A program made the position numbers and the translations under genes. A stretch of DNA of 27,374 nucleotides, from NCBI GenBank assembly GCA_964444795.1, contig CAYUIQ010000110.1, positions 1-27,374 of the forward strand. The letters are read 5' to 3'. Under the pieces are notes generated by a model. The model was not told where the DNA came from and did no database searches. It was given only the letters and a program-made list of their open reading frames with translations. This document shows positions 16,683 to 24,581 of the stretch, one piece after another. Position 1 is the stretch's first letter. The number at the start of each line of letters is the position of its first letter. This stretch comes from JABMRP01 sp964444795. GTDB taxonomy: Bacteria; Planctomycetota; Planctomycetia; Pirellulales; Thermoguttaceae.

Positions 16683-18467
16683 ATGCCCATTTCCATCACA
16701 TGCCCGTCGTGCCAATACGCGTTTGCCGTCCGGGACACGTTTGCCGGAAAGCGTGGGAAGTGTCCCAAGTGTGGGGAGATTTTCCAGGCCCCCGCCGGGA
16801 AGACCCTGGTGGCAAAGCCGCTGGACGACGAGTCGCTGCAGACGGCGGCCCCGCTGCCCCCCGCGCCTTCGGAGCAAGGTCAAGCCACGGGGGAGAAAGC
16901 GGCGGTTAGCTCCGCCGAGATCCTTGATGCGCTGCCCGTGGAAGACGAACCGGCGGGCGTTCCCGACATTACCATCGGGCCGTCCGCCGCGCCCGGAACC
17001 CCCGGGCCACCAGCGCGGAGCGACGGCGGGACGTACACTCCCCGGCGGCGATCGTCGATGCCCGTGTGGGCCTGGGTGCTGCTCGGCGTCGCCGCGGTCG
17101 GATTGGCCGGAGGTGTGGGCTACATGGTGGCCAACGGCCCGGCCGGCTCCTCGAAGAAGTCCGCCAAGAACGACGACAGTGACTCGAAAAGCAGTGCCTC
17201 GAAGGACAAAGATAAGACTCCCGGCGAGAAAGAGAACCCCACCTCCGGCCAGAGTAGCTTTGCCCCCGGCTCCCGCAACGCGAAGATCGCCCGGACCCGG
17301 GAGGAAGTCAAGTCGGCGCTGGTGAAGTTCGAGATCCCCACCCCGATCCCCGGCGGAATGCGCATGGAATCGGGAACGGGCTTTCTGATCAACGACAAGG
17401 GCTGGATCGCCACCAACAGCCACGTCGTCGAGCACATCAACGACAAGGCCGAAGCGATCATGGCCGATGGCTCGAGCTATGAGCTGGAGAGCATCATCGC
17501 CCGGATCCCCGAGCAGGATATCGCCATCGTCAAGCTGGCTGCTCTGCCTTACCAGCAGATGATGGTTCTGGACATCAGTTTCGAGGCCAAACCGCCGCTG
17601 GGCGAAGACGCCTTTTCCTTCGGCCATCCGTTGAACAACGATTTCTCACTCTCCAAGGGTGTGATCGGCAAGGTGCTCACCACGCAGGAACTGCTCGACA
17701 ACTCGCCCGGGCATATCGTCGCCCAGATCAACGCGCCGATCGATCACGTCTGGATCCAGCACGACGGCAAGATCAACCCGGGCAACAGTGGCGGCCCGTT
17801 GTTTCTCGACGGAGGTCGAGTGATCGGGATCAACACGTTCGTCAACACGGCAGCGGATTTCGGGTATGCCAGCCATATCCGGTATCTGCGCAAACTGGCG
17901 GCCGGAGCCGAAGAGGACCTCTACACCCCCGAGCCGATTCCGGCGTTTAGCGGTTCCTCGCAACCGGGGCGACCGGTGCCGCCCGTTGCGGCTGAACCCG
18001 TCGATCTCGACACTCTGAAAGAGCAGTTCGACGCGTGTACCGAGTTCGAATGGAAACCCGAGGACCCCCAGCAGTATCAGCGGATGGCCGAGGTGGCCCG
18101 CGTGCTCACCGGGGATCGCGCCGGCGCCGCACAAGAACTTTTCGGCACGATGCGCGAGGTGGGCTGGACGGACGCCCATTGCGAGGCGATCAATCGCTTT
18201 GCGCCCGATCAATTGGGGCAAGGGGGCAAGGGGGTCGTGATGTTCGGCCGTGTCGTCGACCAGGGCCCCGGGGCGCTGATGATGCAGATTGAAGGGACCG
18301 AGGCCAAAGTAGTCGTTCTGGTCAGTCCCGAATTGGCCAAGTCGCCGACGAATAGCAGGTGGCTGGTAATGGGTATCGTCGGGCTGCACCCGATCACGAT
18401 CCAGAGCGACAAGGGGAAGACCGTGGCCCGGGCCGTGATGACCCGCTACATGCTCAAGGTCGAATGA
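16683..18467 (+). CDS. Membrane-anchored trypsin-like serine protease with N-terminal zinc ribbon
   Basis: The 594-residue protein opens with a zinc ribbon (C7-x2-C10, C27-x2-C30), as in the MJ0042-type fingers common in planctomycetes. A Pro/Ala-rich linker, a single TM helix (127-150) and a charged Lys/Asp/Ser linker follow. The trypsin-like domain shows H247 (NSHVVE), D279 (EQDIAIVKL) and S369 (GNSGGPL), the full triad in the DegP/HtrA-like arrangement. No PDZ domain is evident; the region after about 420 is instead a unique alpha/beta tail (to MLKVE). Topology suggests a cytoplasmic zinc ribbon and an outside protease. AGGAGGAG (16666-16673) gives an excellent ribosome binding site for the ATG at 16683. 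It could couple cytoplasmic sensing to envelope proteolysis, which is inference. Confidence 0.9.
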   Translation: MPISITCPSCQYAFAVRDTFAGKRGKCPKCGEIFQAPAGKTLVAKPLDDESLQTAAPLPPAPSEQGQATGEKAAVSSAEILDALPVEDEPAGVPDITIGPSAAPGTPGPPARSDGGTYTPRRRSSMPVWAWVLLGVAAVGLAGGVGYMVANGPAGSSKKSAKNDDSDSKSSASKDKDKTPGEKENPTSGQSSFAPGSRNAKIARTREEVKSALVKFEIPTPIPGGMRMESGTGFLINDKGWIATNSHVVEHINDKAEAIMADGSSYELESIIARIPEQDIAIVKLAALPYQQMMVLDISFEAKPPLGEDAFSFGHPLNNDFSLSKGVIGKVLTTQELLDNSPGHIVAQINAPIDHVWIQHDGKINPGNSGGPLFLDGGRVIGINTFVNTAADFGYASHIRYLRKLAAGAEEDLYTPEPIPAFSGSSQPGRPVPPVAAEPVDLDTLKEQFDACTEFEWKPEDPQQYQRMAEVARVLTGDRAGAAQELFGTMREVGWTDAHCEAINRFAPDQLGQGGKGVVMFGRVVDQGPGALMMQIEGTEAKVVVLVSPELAKSPTNSRWLVMGIVGLHPITIQSDKGKTVARAVMTRYMLKVE

Positions 18468-18529
18468 TCGTACTTCAGAACTCCGGGAACAAGTGCCCGA
18501 GCTCAACTTAACTTCAGGAGAAAGCGACG

Positions 18530-18916
18530 ATGAGAATCAACAGACGAGGGATCTTGGCTTTGGTTGCGGTTCTTTGTGCGTGCGGGTCGGTCACCGCGGC
18601 CGAAGTGCCCGCCGGTGAAGTGCCCACCGGCGGCGTGATCCTCACGGCCGAACTCACGGTCAAGGCGGGACAGGAAAAGGCGGTCGAGGCGGCCCTGCTG
18701 GAAATGGTCGCGCCGACGCGAAAAGAGAAGGGTTGTCTCTGCTACAATCTGCACCGCTCGAAGAAAGATCCTCTGGTATTCATGTTCTACGAACAATGGG
18801 CCAGCCGTGCGGCGCTCGACGCGCACATGAAAACTCCCCACATGAAGACCATGCAGGAAAAAACGAAGGGCCTGATCGAGAAGGGCAACGTGACGTTTTA
18901 CGATCTGGTGCGGTAA
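18530..18916 (+). CDS. Secreted antibiotic-biosynthesis-monooxygenase (ABM) fold protein
   Basis: The 128-residue product has a signal peptide (about 1-24). The ABM domain covers about 36-128: VILTAELTVKAGQE, EGCLCYNLHRSKKDPLVFMFYEQWASRAALDAHM and PHMKTMQ. Relatives include the putative quinol monooxygenase YgiN and heme-degrading IsdG-like enzymes, which are dimeric ferredoxin-like barrels. The conserved pattern C-Y-N-L plus E-Q-W and A-H fits the YgiN branch. Export is unusual for the family but seen in planctomycete homologues. AGGAG (18516-18520) lies 9 nt before the ATG. It follows the protease gene by 62 nt and may share its transcript. Substrate unknown. Confidence 0.85.
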   Translation: MRINRRGILALVAVLCACGSVTAAEVPAGEVPTGGVILTAELTVKAGQEKAVEAALLEMVAPTRKEKGCLCYNLHRSKKDPLVFMFYEQWASRAALDAHMKTPHMKTMQEKTKGLIEKGNVTFYDLVR

Positions 18917-18924
18917 GGCTTCGT

Positions 18925-19058
18925 AGCCCCCGGCTCTGCCGGGGGGCCGTGCCTGGAACCGGGACCACAACCATCGCACCCCGGCCGAACTTCGGGCAAT
19001 TGGCCGAGTCGACGCGGGAAATATGGATGGTAAATGCCCCCCGGCAAAGCCGGGGGCT
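18925..19058. repeat. 22-bp near-perfect inverted repeat after the ABM gene
   Basis: The left arm 18925-18946 and right arm 19037-19058 are reverse complements with one mismatch (ggctctgcc against ggctttgcc), separated by 90 nt. Each arm is itself a hairpin (cccccggc-aaa-gccggggg). It begins 8 nt after the ABM stop and ends 26 nt before the stop of the convergent gene, so it may serve as a bidirectional mRNA end structure. Confidence 0.85.
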
Positions 19059-19084
19059 GAGGGGGCGGTTGGGTCGTTTCCATT

Positions 19085-19882
19085 TTACGGAGTTCTGAAG
19101 AGGTCCGATGTGGGAATCTTCCGGATCAGATTGGTCGTTCCGTTTTGCCGCCTCTCTTCGGCCACGGCCTCGCCCAACTTACGAGCCCACTCGGCGGCCG
19201 GCCCGTCGAGCCGGGGGCCGTTCGTGACATCCGGACCCTTGGGGCGATATTCGGTAAGGAAGTAGTCGGTGTCGCCGACAAGGAAATAGCCGTAGCTGAG
19301 GATGTTGGCGCTGTACCGAACGGGAACGCCCCAGTAGGTGCCGCCCGGTCTTACAAACAGATCGCCGATCGACTTATCGACCAGCGAGTAGCAGCTATAG
19401 TTCGAGACGTTGTGTAGCCCAAAGTTCTTCGACATCCTGGATGCCTCTTGGGCTGCCCGATCGGGCGACATGCCTCGCTCATTTTCCAACTGTTCTCGCA
19501 GAGCCATGAACACCTTCTCTCGCCACTGCGACGCGAGACTCCGCCCGAGCGTCGATTCACTGGCCCCCTCTTTTCTTCCCGCGCCGAATCCGCCTTCCCC
19601 GATAAACGTAATCGCCTTGACGTCGCGGTCGAGGATCGCCCGAAGGATGTTCTCGTCCGTGCCGACGGCGTAGCGTACTTCGCAGCCTTTAAGCCGATAG
19701 AAATGGGTTTCCTTGGACACCCGGGGCGTGTTCAGCCATCTCTTTCCGTCGGAGAGCCGGGGGTCGACGAAAATATAGGCGACCGTGGCGTGTCCGTCGC
19801 GGGGGATCGAGTCGGCGGCTTTCGCGGTGGCGCCGGACATCAGAGCAACAAGAATCGCGGCTTGGGCGGTGGTTTGAAACAC
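19085..19882 (-). CDS. Secreted hypothetical protein
   Basis: A 265-residue product is predicted from GTG 19882, with GGAG (19890-19893) 7 nt upstream. The first 24 residues form a signal peptide ending at ATAKAAD. I do not recognise a family. Visible features are VAYIFVDPRLSDGKRW, a putative alpha/beta core (KAITFIGEGGFGAG), a helix-rich middle, and a conserved-looking block NYSCYSLVDKSIGDLFVRPGGTYWG. A longer upstream frame exists, but it would overlap the divergent nucleotidyltransferase gene and lacks the signal peptide. The good ribosome binding site and export signal argue that it is real. Confidence 0.7.
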   Translation of the reverse strand: MFQTTAQAAILVALMSGATAKAADSIPRDGHATVAYIFVDPRLSDGKRWLNTPRVSKETHFYRLKGCEVRYAVGTDENILRAILDRDVKAITFIGEGGFGAGRKEGASESTLGRSLASQWREKVFMALREQLENERGMSPDRAAQEASRMSKNFGLHNVSNYSCYSLVDKSIGDLFVRPGGTYWGVPVRYSANILSYGYFLVGDTDYFLTEYRPKGPDVTNGPRLDGPAAEWARKLGEAVAEERRQNGTTNLIRKIPTSDLFRTP

Positions 19883-20060
19883 GGCGCGGCTCCAGGGAGG
19901 GGATTGATCTTGAACGCATCGACGGCACCGGCCGTCTAAGATCCCTATGGCCGTTTGCCGAACAATCCCGACAGGTATTCTCCGAAAAAGCCCTCCTTGC
20001 CTTCCCTCAAAGCGGCCCAAACCATTGCCCCCCCGCGATTTGTATGCTACGATCGGCGCC

Positions 20061-20645
20061 ATGCTACAAGACTTCTCCTGGGAAAGGATGATCGCCGCGG
20101 TGGACGCAGTTCGAGAACGAGCCTGCCGTGCGGCCGCGGCCCTGAATCGAGTGGGCATCCCCCACGCCTTGGTCGGCGGCAATGCCGTCGCAGCTTGGGT
20201 CGCAAGAGTCGACGTCGAGGCCGTTCGGAACACCAAGGACGTGGACATGCTCGTGCGCCGGGCCGACTTTGACCGCGTCGTCGAGACATTGACCTCGGTC
20301 GGGTTCATCCACCAGAACGTCGTTGGTGTCGATCTCTTCCTGGACGGTCCGCAAGCGTCCGTCCGCAGTGCGATTCACGTCGTTTTTGCCGGCGAGAAGG
20401 TCCGCCCCGGCTACCTCTTGCCCGCCCCGGACGTGACCGAAAGCGAGTCCGGGCCCGAGTTCGCGGTGGCCACGCTCGATGCCCTGGTGCGGATGAAGCT
20501 CACCTCGTTTCGCCTCCGGGATCGGGTTCATCTTCTTGATCTGCTGGAGGTCGGCCTGATCGACGAAGACTGGTGTGACCGCGTCCCGGCGGAACTCGTA
20601 GCGAGACTCCGCGAGGTGATCGAGTCGCAAGAGCGCGAAGCGTAA
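20061..20645 (+). CDS. Nucleotidyltransferase-fold protein (MNT/AbiEii-like)
   Basis: The 194-residue protein shows the minimal nucleotidyltransferase core: HALVGGNAVAAWVAR, then RNTKDVDMLV with the D-x-D metal-binding pair, and a later beta strand with AIHVVFAGEKVR. The C-terminal half is helical (LDALVRMKLTSFRLRDRVHLLDLLEV). Such proteins occur as the toxin or transferase in MNT/HEPN and AbiE-type two-gene systems, or as stand-alone enzymes of unknown target. No HEPN or AbiEi partner is adjacent; the next gene downstream is a PF09720-type antitoxin 98 nt away. The ATG at 20061 has no strong Shine-Dalgarno. Confidence 0.85.
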   Translation: MLQDFSWERMIAAVDAVRERACRAAAALNRVGIPHALVGGNAVAAWVARVDVEAVRNTKDVDMLVRRADFDRVVETLTSVGFIHQNVVGVDLFLDGPQASVRSAIHVVFAGEKVRPGYLLPAPDVTESESGPEFAVATLDALVRMKLTSFRLRDRVHLLDLLEVGLIDEDWCDRVPAELVARLREVIESQEREA

Positions 20646-20743
20646 CCGGCGGGGTGCCTATTTTCGGACTGGTCCGCTCATGCTAGGATAATGAGTGTCG
20701 GTGGATGCTAAGACCTTTCTCTTCTTGCCATGAGAGACCGTTG

Positions 20744-20965
20744 ATGGCCCAGTCGTCTTTACCTCCAGAAATCCGAGATCTTCCGATTCCCCAGCGAGTC
20801 CATCTCGTTGAGCAGATTTGGGACAGCATCGTCGAAGACGAGCAGGCGTTTCGCCTTACCGACGCCCAGAAGGCCGAGTTGGATCGCCGGATCGCGGCAC
20901 ACGAGGCATCGCCCGACCGGGCCAAGCCCTGGGAAGATGTCAAGAAACGGCTTCTAGGTGAGTGA
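20744..20965 (+). CDS. Addiction module antitoxin (PF09720, putative addiction module component)
   Basis: The 73-residue protein has the family's whole pattern: IRDLPIPQRVHLVEQIWDSI, then LTDAQKAELDRRIAAHEASPD, and it ends KPWEDVKKRLLGE. Members are antitoxins that bind and neutralise a ParE/RelE-type toxin encoded directly downstream, and usually repress the operon. The stop TGA overlaps the start of the toxin remnant (TGATG), the classic arrangement. The antitoxin looks intact although its toxin is not. Confidence 0.92.
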   Translation: MAQSSLPPEIRDLPIPQRVHLVEQIWDSIVEDEQAFRLTDAQKAELDRRIAAHEASPDRAKPWEDVKKRLLGE

Positions 20966-21087
20966 TGCCGTATTCGCTGATCATTGAGCCCGAAGCTGAA
21001 CTCGATCTGGAGGGTGCAACGCTTTGTGTGATCGCCGTATTTCACGGTCATTGCGATCCGAATGAATGGCAGGGGCGGGTATTGTAG
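20965..21087 (+). pseudogene. ParE/RelE-family toxin, internally deleted remnant
   Basis: The 40-residue frame joins the start of a ParE/RelE toxin (MPYSLIIEPEAELDLE) directly to its end (LCVIAVFHGHCDPNEWQGRV). Full toxins are about 95-100 aa. The helical hairpin and the central strands with the conserved Arg and Tyr residues are missing, so about 55-60 codons have been lost in frame. The product is very unlikely to be toxic. The overlapping antitoxin start/stop is preserved. Confidence 0.85.
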
Positions 21088-21121
21088 CGATCTGTCCGTC
21101 CCCTTTTCTCCCCCCGCAGGT

Positions 21122-21193
21122 CTCACGCAGAGGCGCTGAGCCCGCGGAGAAAGGGAAACACACGTCTCTGCGATCCCCGCGTCTCCGCGTGAG
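21122..21193. repeat. Dispersed-type imperfect inverted repeat
   Basis: The arms ctcacgcagaggcgc (21122-21136) and gcgtctccgcgtgag (21179-21193) pair with two mismatches. The sequence resembles the recurrent cgcagagacgc/tccgcgtgag element found dispersed in many bacterial genomes; this is from memory and was not searched. It fills the gap between the toxin remnant and the helicase stop. Confidence 0.6.
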
Positions 21194-21245
21194 CCCCCGT
21201 CCTTTCCGTGAAAATCACAGGCAGAGTTTCGGCCGCTTCAAGACA

Positions 21246-23075
21246 TCACGCCGCCCAGCGCACTGGCCCATTAGGGCTCTGCAAGTCGAATAGCCCGAAG
21301 AGTTCGTCGTGCGTCAGACCCCGTTTGCCGGGGGATTCGGCACCGGAGAGGACCAGATCGAAGAGTTCTCGCTTCTCTTGGAGCACGCGATCGATCCGCT
21401 CTTCGATCGAATCGCGGACCAGGAACCGGGAAACGGTCACCGGCTCCGGCGTTCCCAGACGGTGCGCCCGATTGATCGCCTGGTCCTCCACCGCCGGGTT
21501 CCACCAGCGGTCGAAAAGGAACACGTAGCCGGCGAATTGCAGGTTGAGCCCCACGCCGCCGGCCCCGTAGCTCATCAACATGACGTGACGGTCCGCGTCG
21601 TCGCGAAACCGGCTGATGACGGCCTCGCGCCGGCGTTGCGGGATCTTGCCGTGATATTCCAGCGGTCCGAACCGGCCGAGATGTTCGGCCAGACGCTCGA
21701 TCGTATCGACCCACTGACTGAAGACGATCGCCTTGCGGCCGCTGGCGGCCACTTCTTCCAGATCGGCTTCGAGCCGTTCGAGTTTCGAGCTGGCCCCGGT
21801 GGGCGGGTCGAAGTTGCAGATCTGTTTCAATCGCAGCACCAGCTCGAACACATGCTGGATCGTCGCCTCGCGGCCCATGCCGGCCAGCCGGATCACGCCC
21901 TCCTCCTCGGCCAGCCGATACGACTCGCGCTGCGCCTGCGTCAACTCGAGATCGGCGTCGCGGAACAGTTTCGGGGGCAGGTCCTCCAGCACCTCGTCCT
22001 TGGTGCGTCGCAACACGTAATCGTCCACGGCCATGCCCACGCGCCGCGGTTTCATGTTCGGCGAAAGGAACCCCGGCACGAGAAAGTCGAAAATGCCGAA
22101 CAGATCGTCGACGCTGTTCTCGATCGGCGTGCCGGTCAGGGCCCAGCTTCGCCGCCGGGGAAGTGAACAGACGACCTGATTGGTCGTGCTCGAACGGTTC
22201 TTGATCCGCTGCGCTTCGTCGAGCACCGCCAGATCGAACCGCGGCGGGCCGGCCCCTTCACCAGAGATCGGGTTGAAGACATCGGCGTCGCGACAGAGCA
22301 GTTCGTAGTTGGCGATCTTTACCGGCGCGTCGGGTAGATTCCATAGCCAGCGGCGGCGCTCCTGGTTGCCTTCGATCACCAAGACGGGAATCTCCGGCGC
22401 CCACGCGGCAAACTCCCGTTGCCAGTTGGTCACCAGCGGCTTGGGACATACCAACAGCACGCTTCCCACCTCGCCGCGGCAGAGCAACAAGCGGATCGCC
22501 GTAATCGCCTGCATCGTCTTTCCCAGGCCCATCTCGTCGGCCAGAATGGCTGCGTGGCGGGGATAGAGAAACGCGACGCCCTCGAATTGGTACGGAAACG
22601 GATGGAAGGGGAATTCCAACGACCGCTCGACCAGTAGGCTCTGCAACGACGGCTGCAAGAGATAATGCAACCGGTCCTCCAGCTTGATGATGTCGGCCGG
22701 CGGACGGATCCGCGTCGTGCCGGCATCCCACAGCGCGGCCGTCGACGATGGACCCGCCAAGCCGGCTTTCGGCGAGCCGTCGGGCGGCGCGGCAAACAGG
22801 CTCGTGCCACCGCTCTCGGTGAACGCGAAACTTCGCGTCCGCAGTTTCAGAGCCGCAATGCCTATCGACACGGCCGGAGGCGGCGGCTGGGCAAAGCGCG
22901 GGCTGACCACGTCGACTTCGATGGCCTCGCCAAGGCTCTCGCTGACACGCTCCGCGAACGGGTCGACCGTCATGGCCAGATCGATCGTCCAGGCTTCCGG
23001 CCGCCGCGGTGGTTTCCAGGAGAGACCGCCGGCGCCCGTCGACGCGCCGAGTCGATGCGCAAAGGTTCCGTTCAT
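21246..23075 (-). CDS. SNF2-family DEAD/DEAH-like ATPase (helicase)
   Basis: The 609-residue protein is a Swi2/Snf2 DNA translocase. A poorly conserved N-terminal 150 residues is followed by RecA-like lobe 1 with DEMGLGKT (180-187, Walker A), LLVCPKPLVTNW, LDEAQRIKN (DEAQ 286-289, Walker B) and ALTGTPIEN (312-320). Lobe 2 has KAIVFSQW (448-455), MSYGAGGVGLNLQ (501-513) and FDRWWNPAVEDQAINRAHRLGT (521-542). No nuclease, SWIM or methyltransferase domain is visible. Family members remodel protein-DNA complexes or act in defence systems. I chose ATG 23075 (GGAAGG just upstream), which overlaps the stop of the preceding gene as ATGA, so both are translated together. Confidence 0.93.
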   Translation of the reverse strand: MNGTFAHRLGASTGAGGLSWKPPRRPEAWTIDLAMTVDPFAERVSESLGEAIEVDVVSPRFAQPPPPAVSIGIAALKLRTRSFAFTESGGTSLFAAPPDGSPKAGLAGPSSTAALWDAGTTRIRPPADIIKLEDRLHYLLQPSLQSLLVERSLEFPFHPFPYQFEGVAFLYPRHAAILADEMGLGKTMQAITAIRLLLCRGEVGSVLLVCPKPLVTNWQREFAAWAPEIPVLVIEGNQERRRWLWNLPDAPVKIANYELLCRDADVFNPISGEGAGPPRFDLAVLDEAQRIKNRSSTTNQVVCSLPRRRSWALTGTPIENSVDDLFGIFDFLVPGFLSPNMKPRRVGMAVDDYVLRRTKDEVLEDLPPKLFRDADLELTQAQRESYRLAEEEGVIRLAGMGREATIQHVFELVLRLKQICNFDPPTGASSKLERLEADLEEVAASGRKAIVFSQWVDTIERLAEHLGRFGPLEYHGKIPQRRREAVISRFRDDADRHVMLMSYGAGGVGLNLQFAGYVFLFDRWWNPAVEDQAINRAHRLGTPEPVTVSRFLVRDSIEERIDRVLQEKRELFDLVLSGAESPGKRGLTHDELFGLFDLQSPNGPVRWAA

Positions 23076-23656
23076 GCGGCCTTCCGTGCCTCGGCAATCG
23101 CCTCGCGGATTCGACCAAACGGCTCGTTGAGGTCGAAGGCCGCCGACAGCCGATCCAGGCGGCCGGCGATCGTCTCCCGGTCGGTCTGATAAGCCGCGGG
23201 AACCGCCAGTTGGTTGCCTCCCAGGGCAAACGAGAACCATGGGTCGGAGCCCGAGGAGGCCGAAAAGCCACGGCTCGCATCCCCCGTAGTAAGGGTTTCG
23301 CCTGGAGCCGCTCCTTTGTGGCTATCGGGCGGGAGGACCAAGGCCAGGGGTGGATCGACAAACTGTCGAGCGGCCAGAACCGGCTCGGAGTCGACAAACA
23401 CGGCCGAGACGGAGATCTCCGGTTTTTCGAGCAATGTCCGGCCGATTTGCTCGCCAAAGAGGAATTCCTCCAAGGTTGGCCCGTAGAGAATCTCCTGGGC
23501 CCGATTGGCCTGAATCGGTGCCGTGCAGTGGAATTCCAAGGGTCGCCCCAGGGGATTCAACACCAAATATCCTCCGCACAGACCGAATTCCGGCTGTCGA
23601 AGGACGGTCAAAAATCCCAGACTGGTCTCGTCTTTCATGTTGCTGGTGTCGGGCAC
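23072..23656 (-). CDS. Hypothetical protein coupled to the SNF2 helicase
   Basis: This 194-residue product has no recognised domain. Its first third (SLGFLTVLRQPEFGLCGGYLVLNPLGRPLEFHCTAPI, then RAQEILYGPTLEEFLFGEQIG) looks strongly constrained, with alternating beta strands and short helices. The middle (about 135-155) is a low-complexity spacer, and the end is helical (AGRLDRLSAAFDLNEPFGRIREAIAEARKAA). I prefer GTG 23656, preceded by GGGGA; an ATG at 23725 has its Shine-Dalgarno too close, and an ATG at 23638 has none. The 4-nt overlap with the helicase gene suggests the two products work together. Confidence 0.75.
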   Translation of the reverse strand: MPDTSNMKDETSLGFLTVLRQPEFGLCGGYLVLNPLGRPLEFHCTAPIQANRAQEILYGPTLEEFLFGEQIGRTLLEKPEISVSAVFVDSEPVLAARQFVDPPLALVLPPDSHKGAAPGETLTTGDASRGFSASSGSDPWFSFALGGNQLAVPAAYQTDRETIAGRLDRLSAAFDLNEPFGRIREAIAEARKAA

Positions 23657-24089
23657 GTCGATTCCCCGCTTCCTTTCTCGGCCGTATTTCGTCAAGTTGC
23701 CGTATATTGCCTGTTTTGCGCGCATTCTCCACGTTAGATGACCGGCGGGACCGGCTTTCTGGTGGATCGGCGGCCGACGGGCCCTAACTTGTGTTTTTCA
23801 GTCATGCTGCGGGCCGTTGAAGAATTCACATGGGTGCCTGAGGTCGAGCGCAGCGAGCTCCCCGAGCCGCGTTTTCTGGGGGTTCGCTCGCGCTCGACCC
23901 CAGGCGCCCTCCACAAATCACTCTTTTTCAGCAGGCAATCCGCACCAAATGGCACGCTTTTCGCAACCGGCGGATTCGACACCCCCGTCCGCGCGGTCGG
24001 CAGCAAAGTTTTCGGACAGAGACTCGACGAGACGCCCAGTTTCTGCTTATACTGGAATAGTGTGGGAAAGCAAAAACACGGGAACCATC
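23657..24089. other. Intergenic region with a dispersed palindromic repeat
   Basis: This 433-nt divergent region holds no supported gene. It contains repeat copy A (23873-23936), whose right-hand part pairs imperfectly with 23833-23863 to form a long stem. TATACT at 24048-24053 with TCGACG 18 nt upstream (24024-24029) is a plausible but weak promoter for the gene at 24090. Confidence 0.5.
23873..23936 (-). repeat. Dispersed repeat, copy A
   Basis: Read on the minus strand, this segment (gcctgctgaaaaagag ... gtcgagcgcgagcga ... cccccagaa) aligns over about 64 nt with 27307-27370 on the plus strand, with roughly a dozen mismatches and one gap. Both copies are intergenic and in opposite orientations, which suggests a mobile or recurrent non-coding element. 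Confidence 0.8.
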
Positions 24090-24566
24090 ATGTCGCAAGA
24101 ACCGCAACCAAAACCTTCGTTCTTTACCCAGTTCGACGTCTCTCACGACCCGAAGGATGAATCCAAACCGCCTGCCGGATCGGCGGCGGAACAGACACAC
24201 CTGTTGCGCGAACTTCTTTCCGCGCAGGACCGGCAGAACGAACTACTGGAAGAGTTGGTTTCGCAACTCGGCGCGTCGCAACGACAACGGGCCGACGAGT
24301 TGGGCCAGTGGCGGCAAGCCAATCCGCATCTGGCTCGCCGTTGCCGTCATGCGGCCGAGGCAATGAGCAAAGTGCAGACGGAGTTCCTCGTCTCGCTGAC
24401 CGAAGAGATCGGCGAAAACTACGAGACGCTCTTGGACGGCGAGTTCATGCTCAACGAGTTCGTCGATCGAGTCGGGCCGCGTTTGGCCCATCTCAACGGC
24501 GTACTCCAGGTCTTGGCCCAACTCAGCAGCACGCCCGGCGCGCCGAAGACGCACAACTCGCCTTAG
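24090..24566 (+). CDS. Hypothetical helical/coiled-coil protein
   Basis: The 158-residue product begins MSQEPQPKPSFFTQFDVSHD. A disordered stretch to about residue 35 is followed by a long amphipathic helix (HLLRELLSAQDRQNELLEELVSQL). Helices through LARRCRHAAEAMSKVQTEFLVSL and ETLLDGEFMLNEFVDRVGPRLAHLNGVLQVLAQL follow. No family is recognised; a coiled-coil adaptor is plausible. GGGAA precedes the ATG at 24090 by 5 nt. The PQQ-propeller gene starts 15 nt after its stop, so the two probably form an operon. Confidence 0.75.
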   Translation: MSQEPQPKPSFFTQFDVSHDPKDESKPPAGSAAEQTHLLRELLSAQDRQNELLEELVSQLGASQRQRADELGQWRQANPHLARRCRHAAEAMSKVQTEFLVSLTEEIGENYETLLDGEFMLNEFVDRVGPRLAHLNGVLQVLAQLSSTPGAPKTHNSP

Positions 24567-24581
24567 CCCGTCAAAACAATC

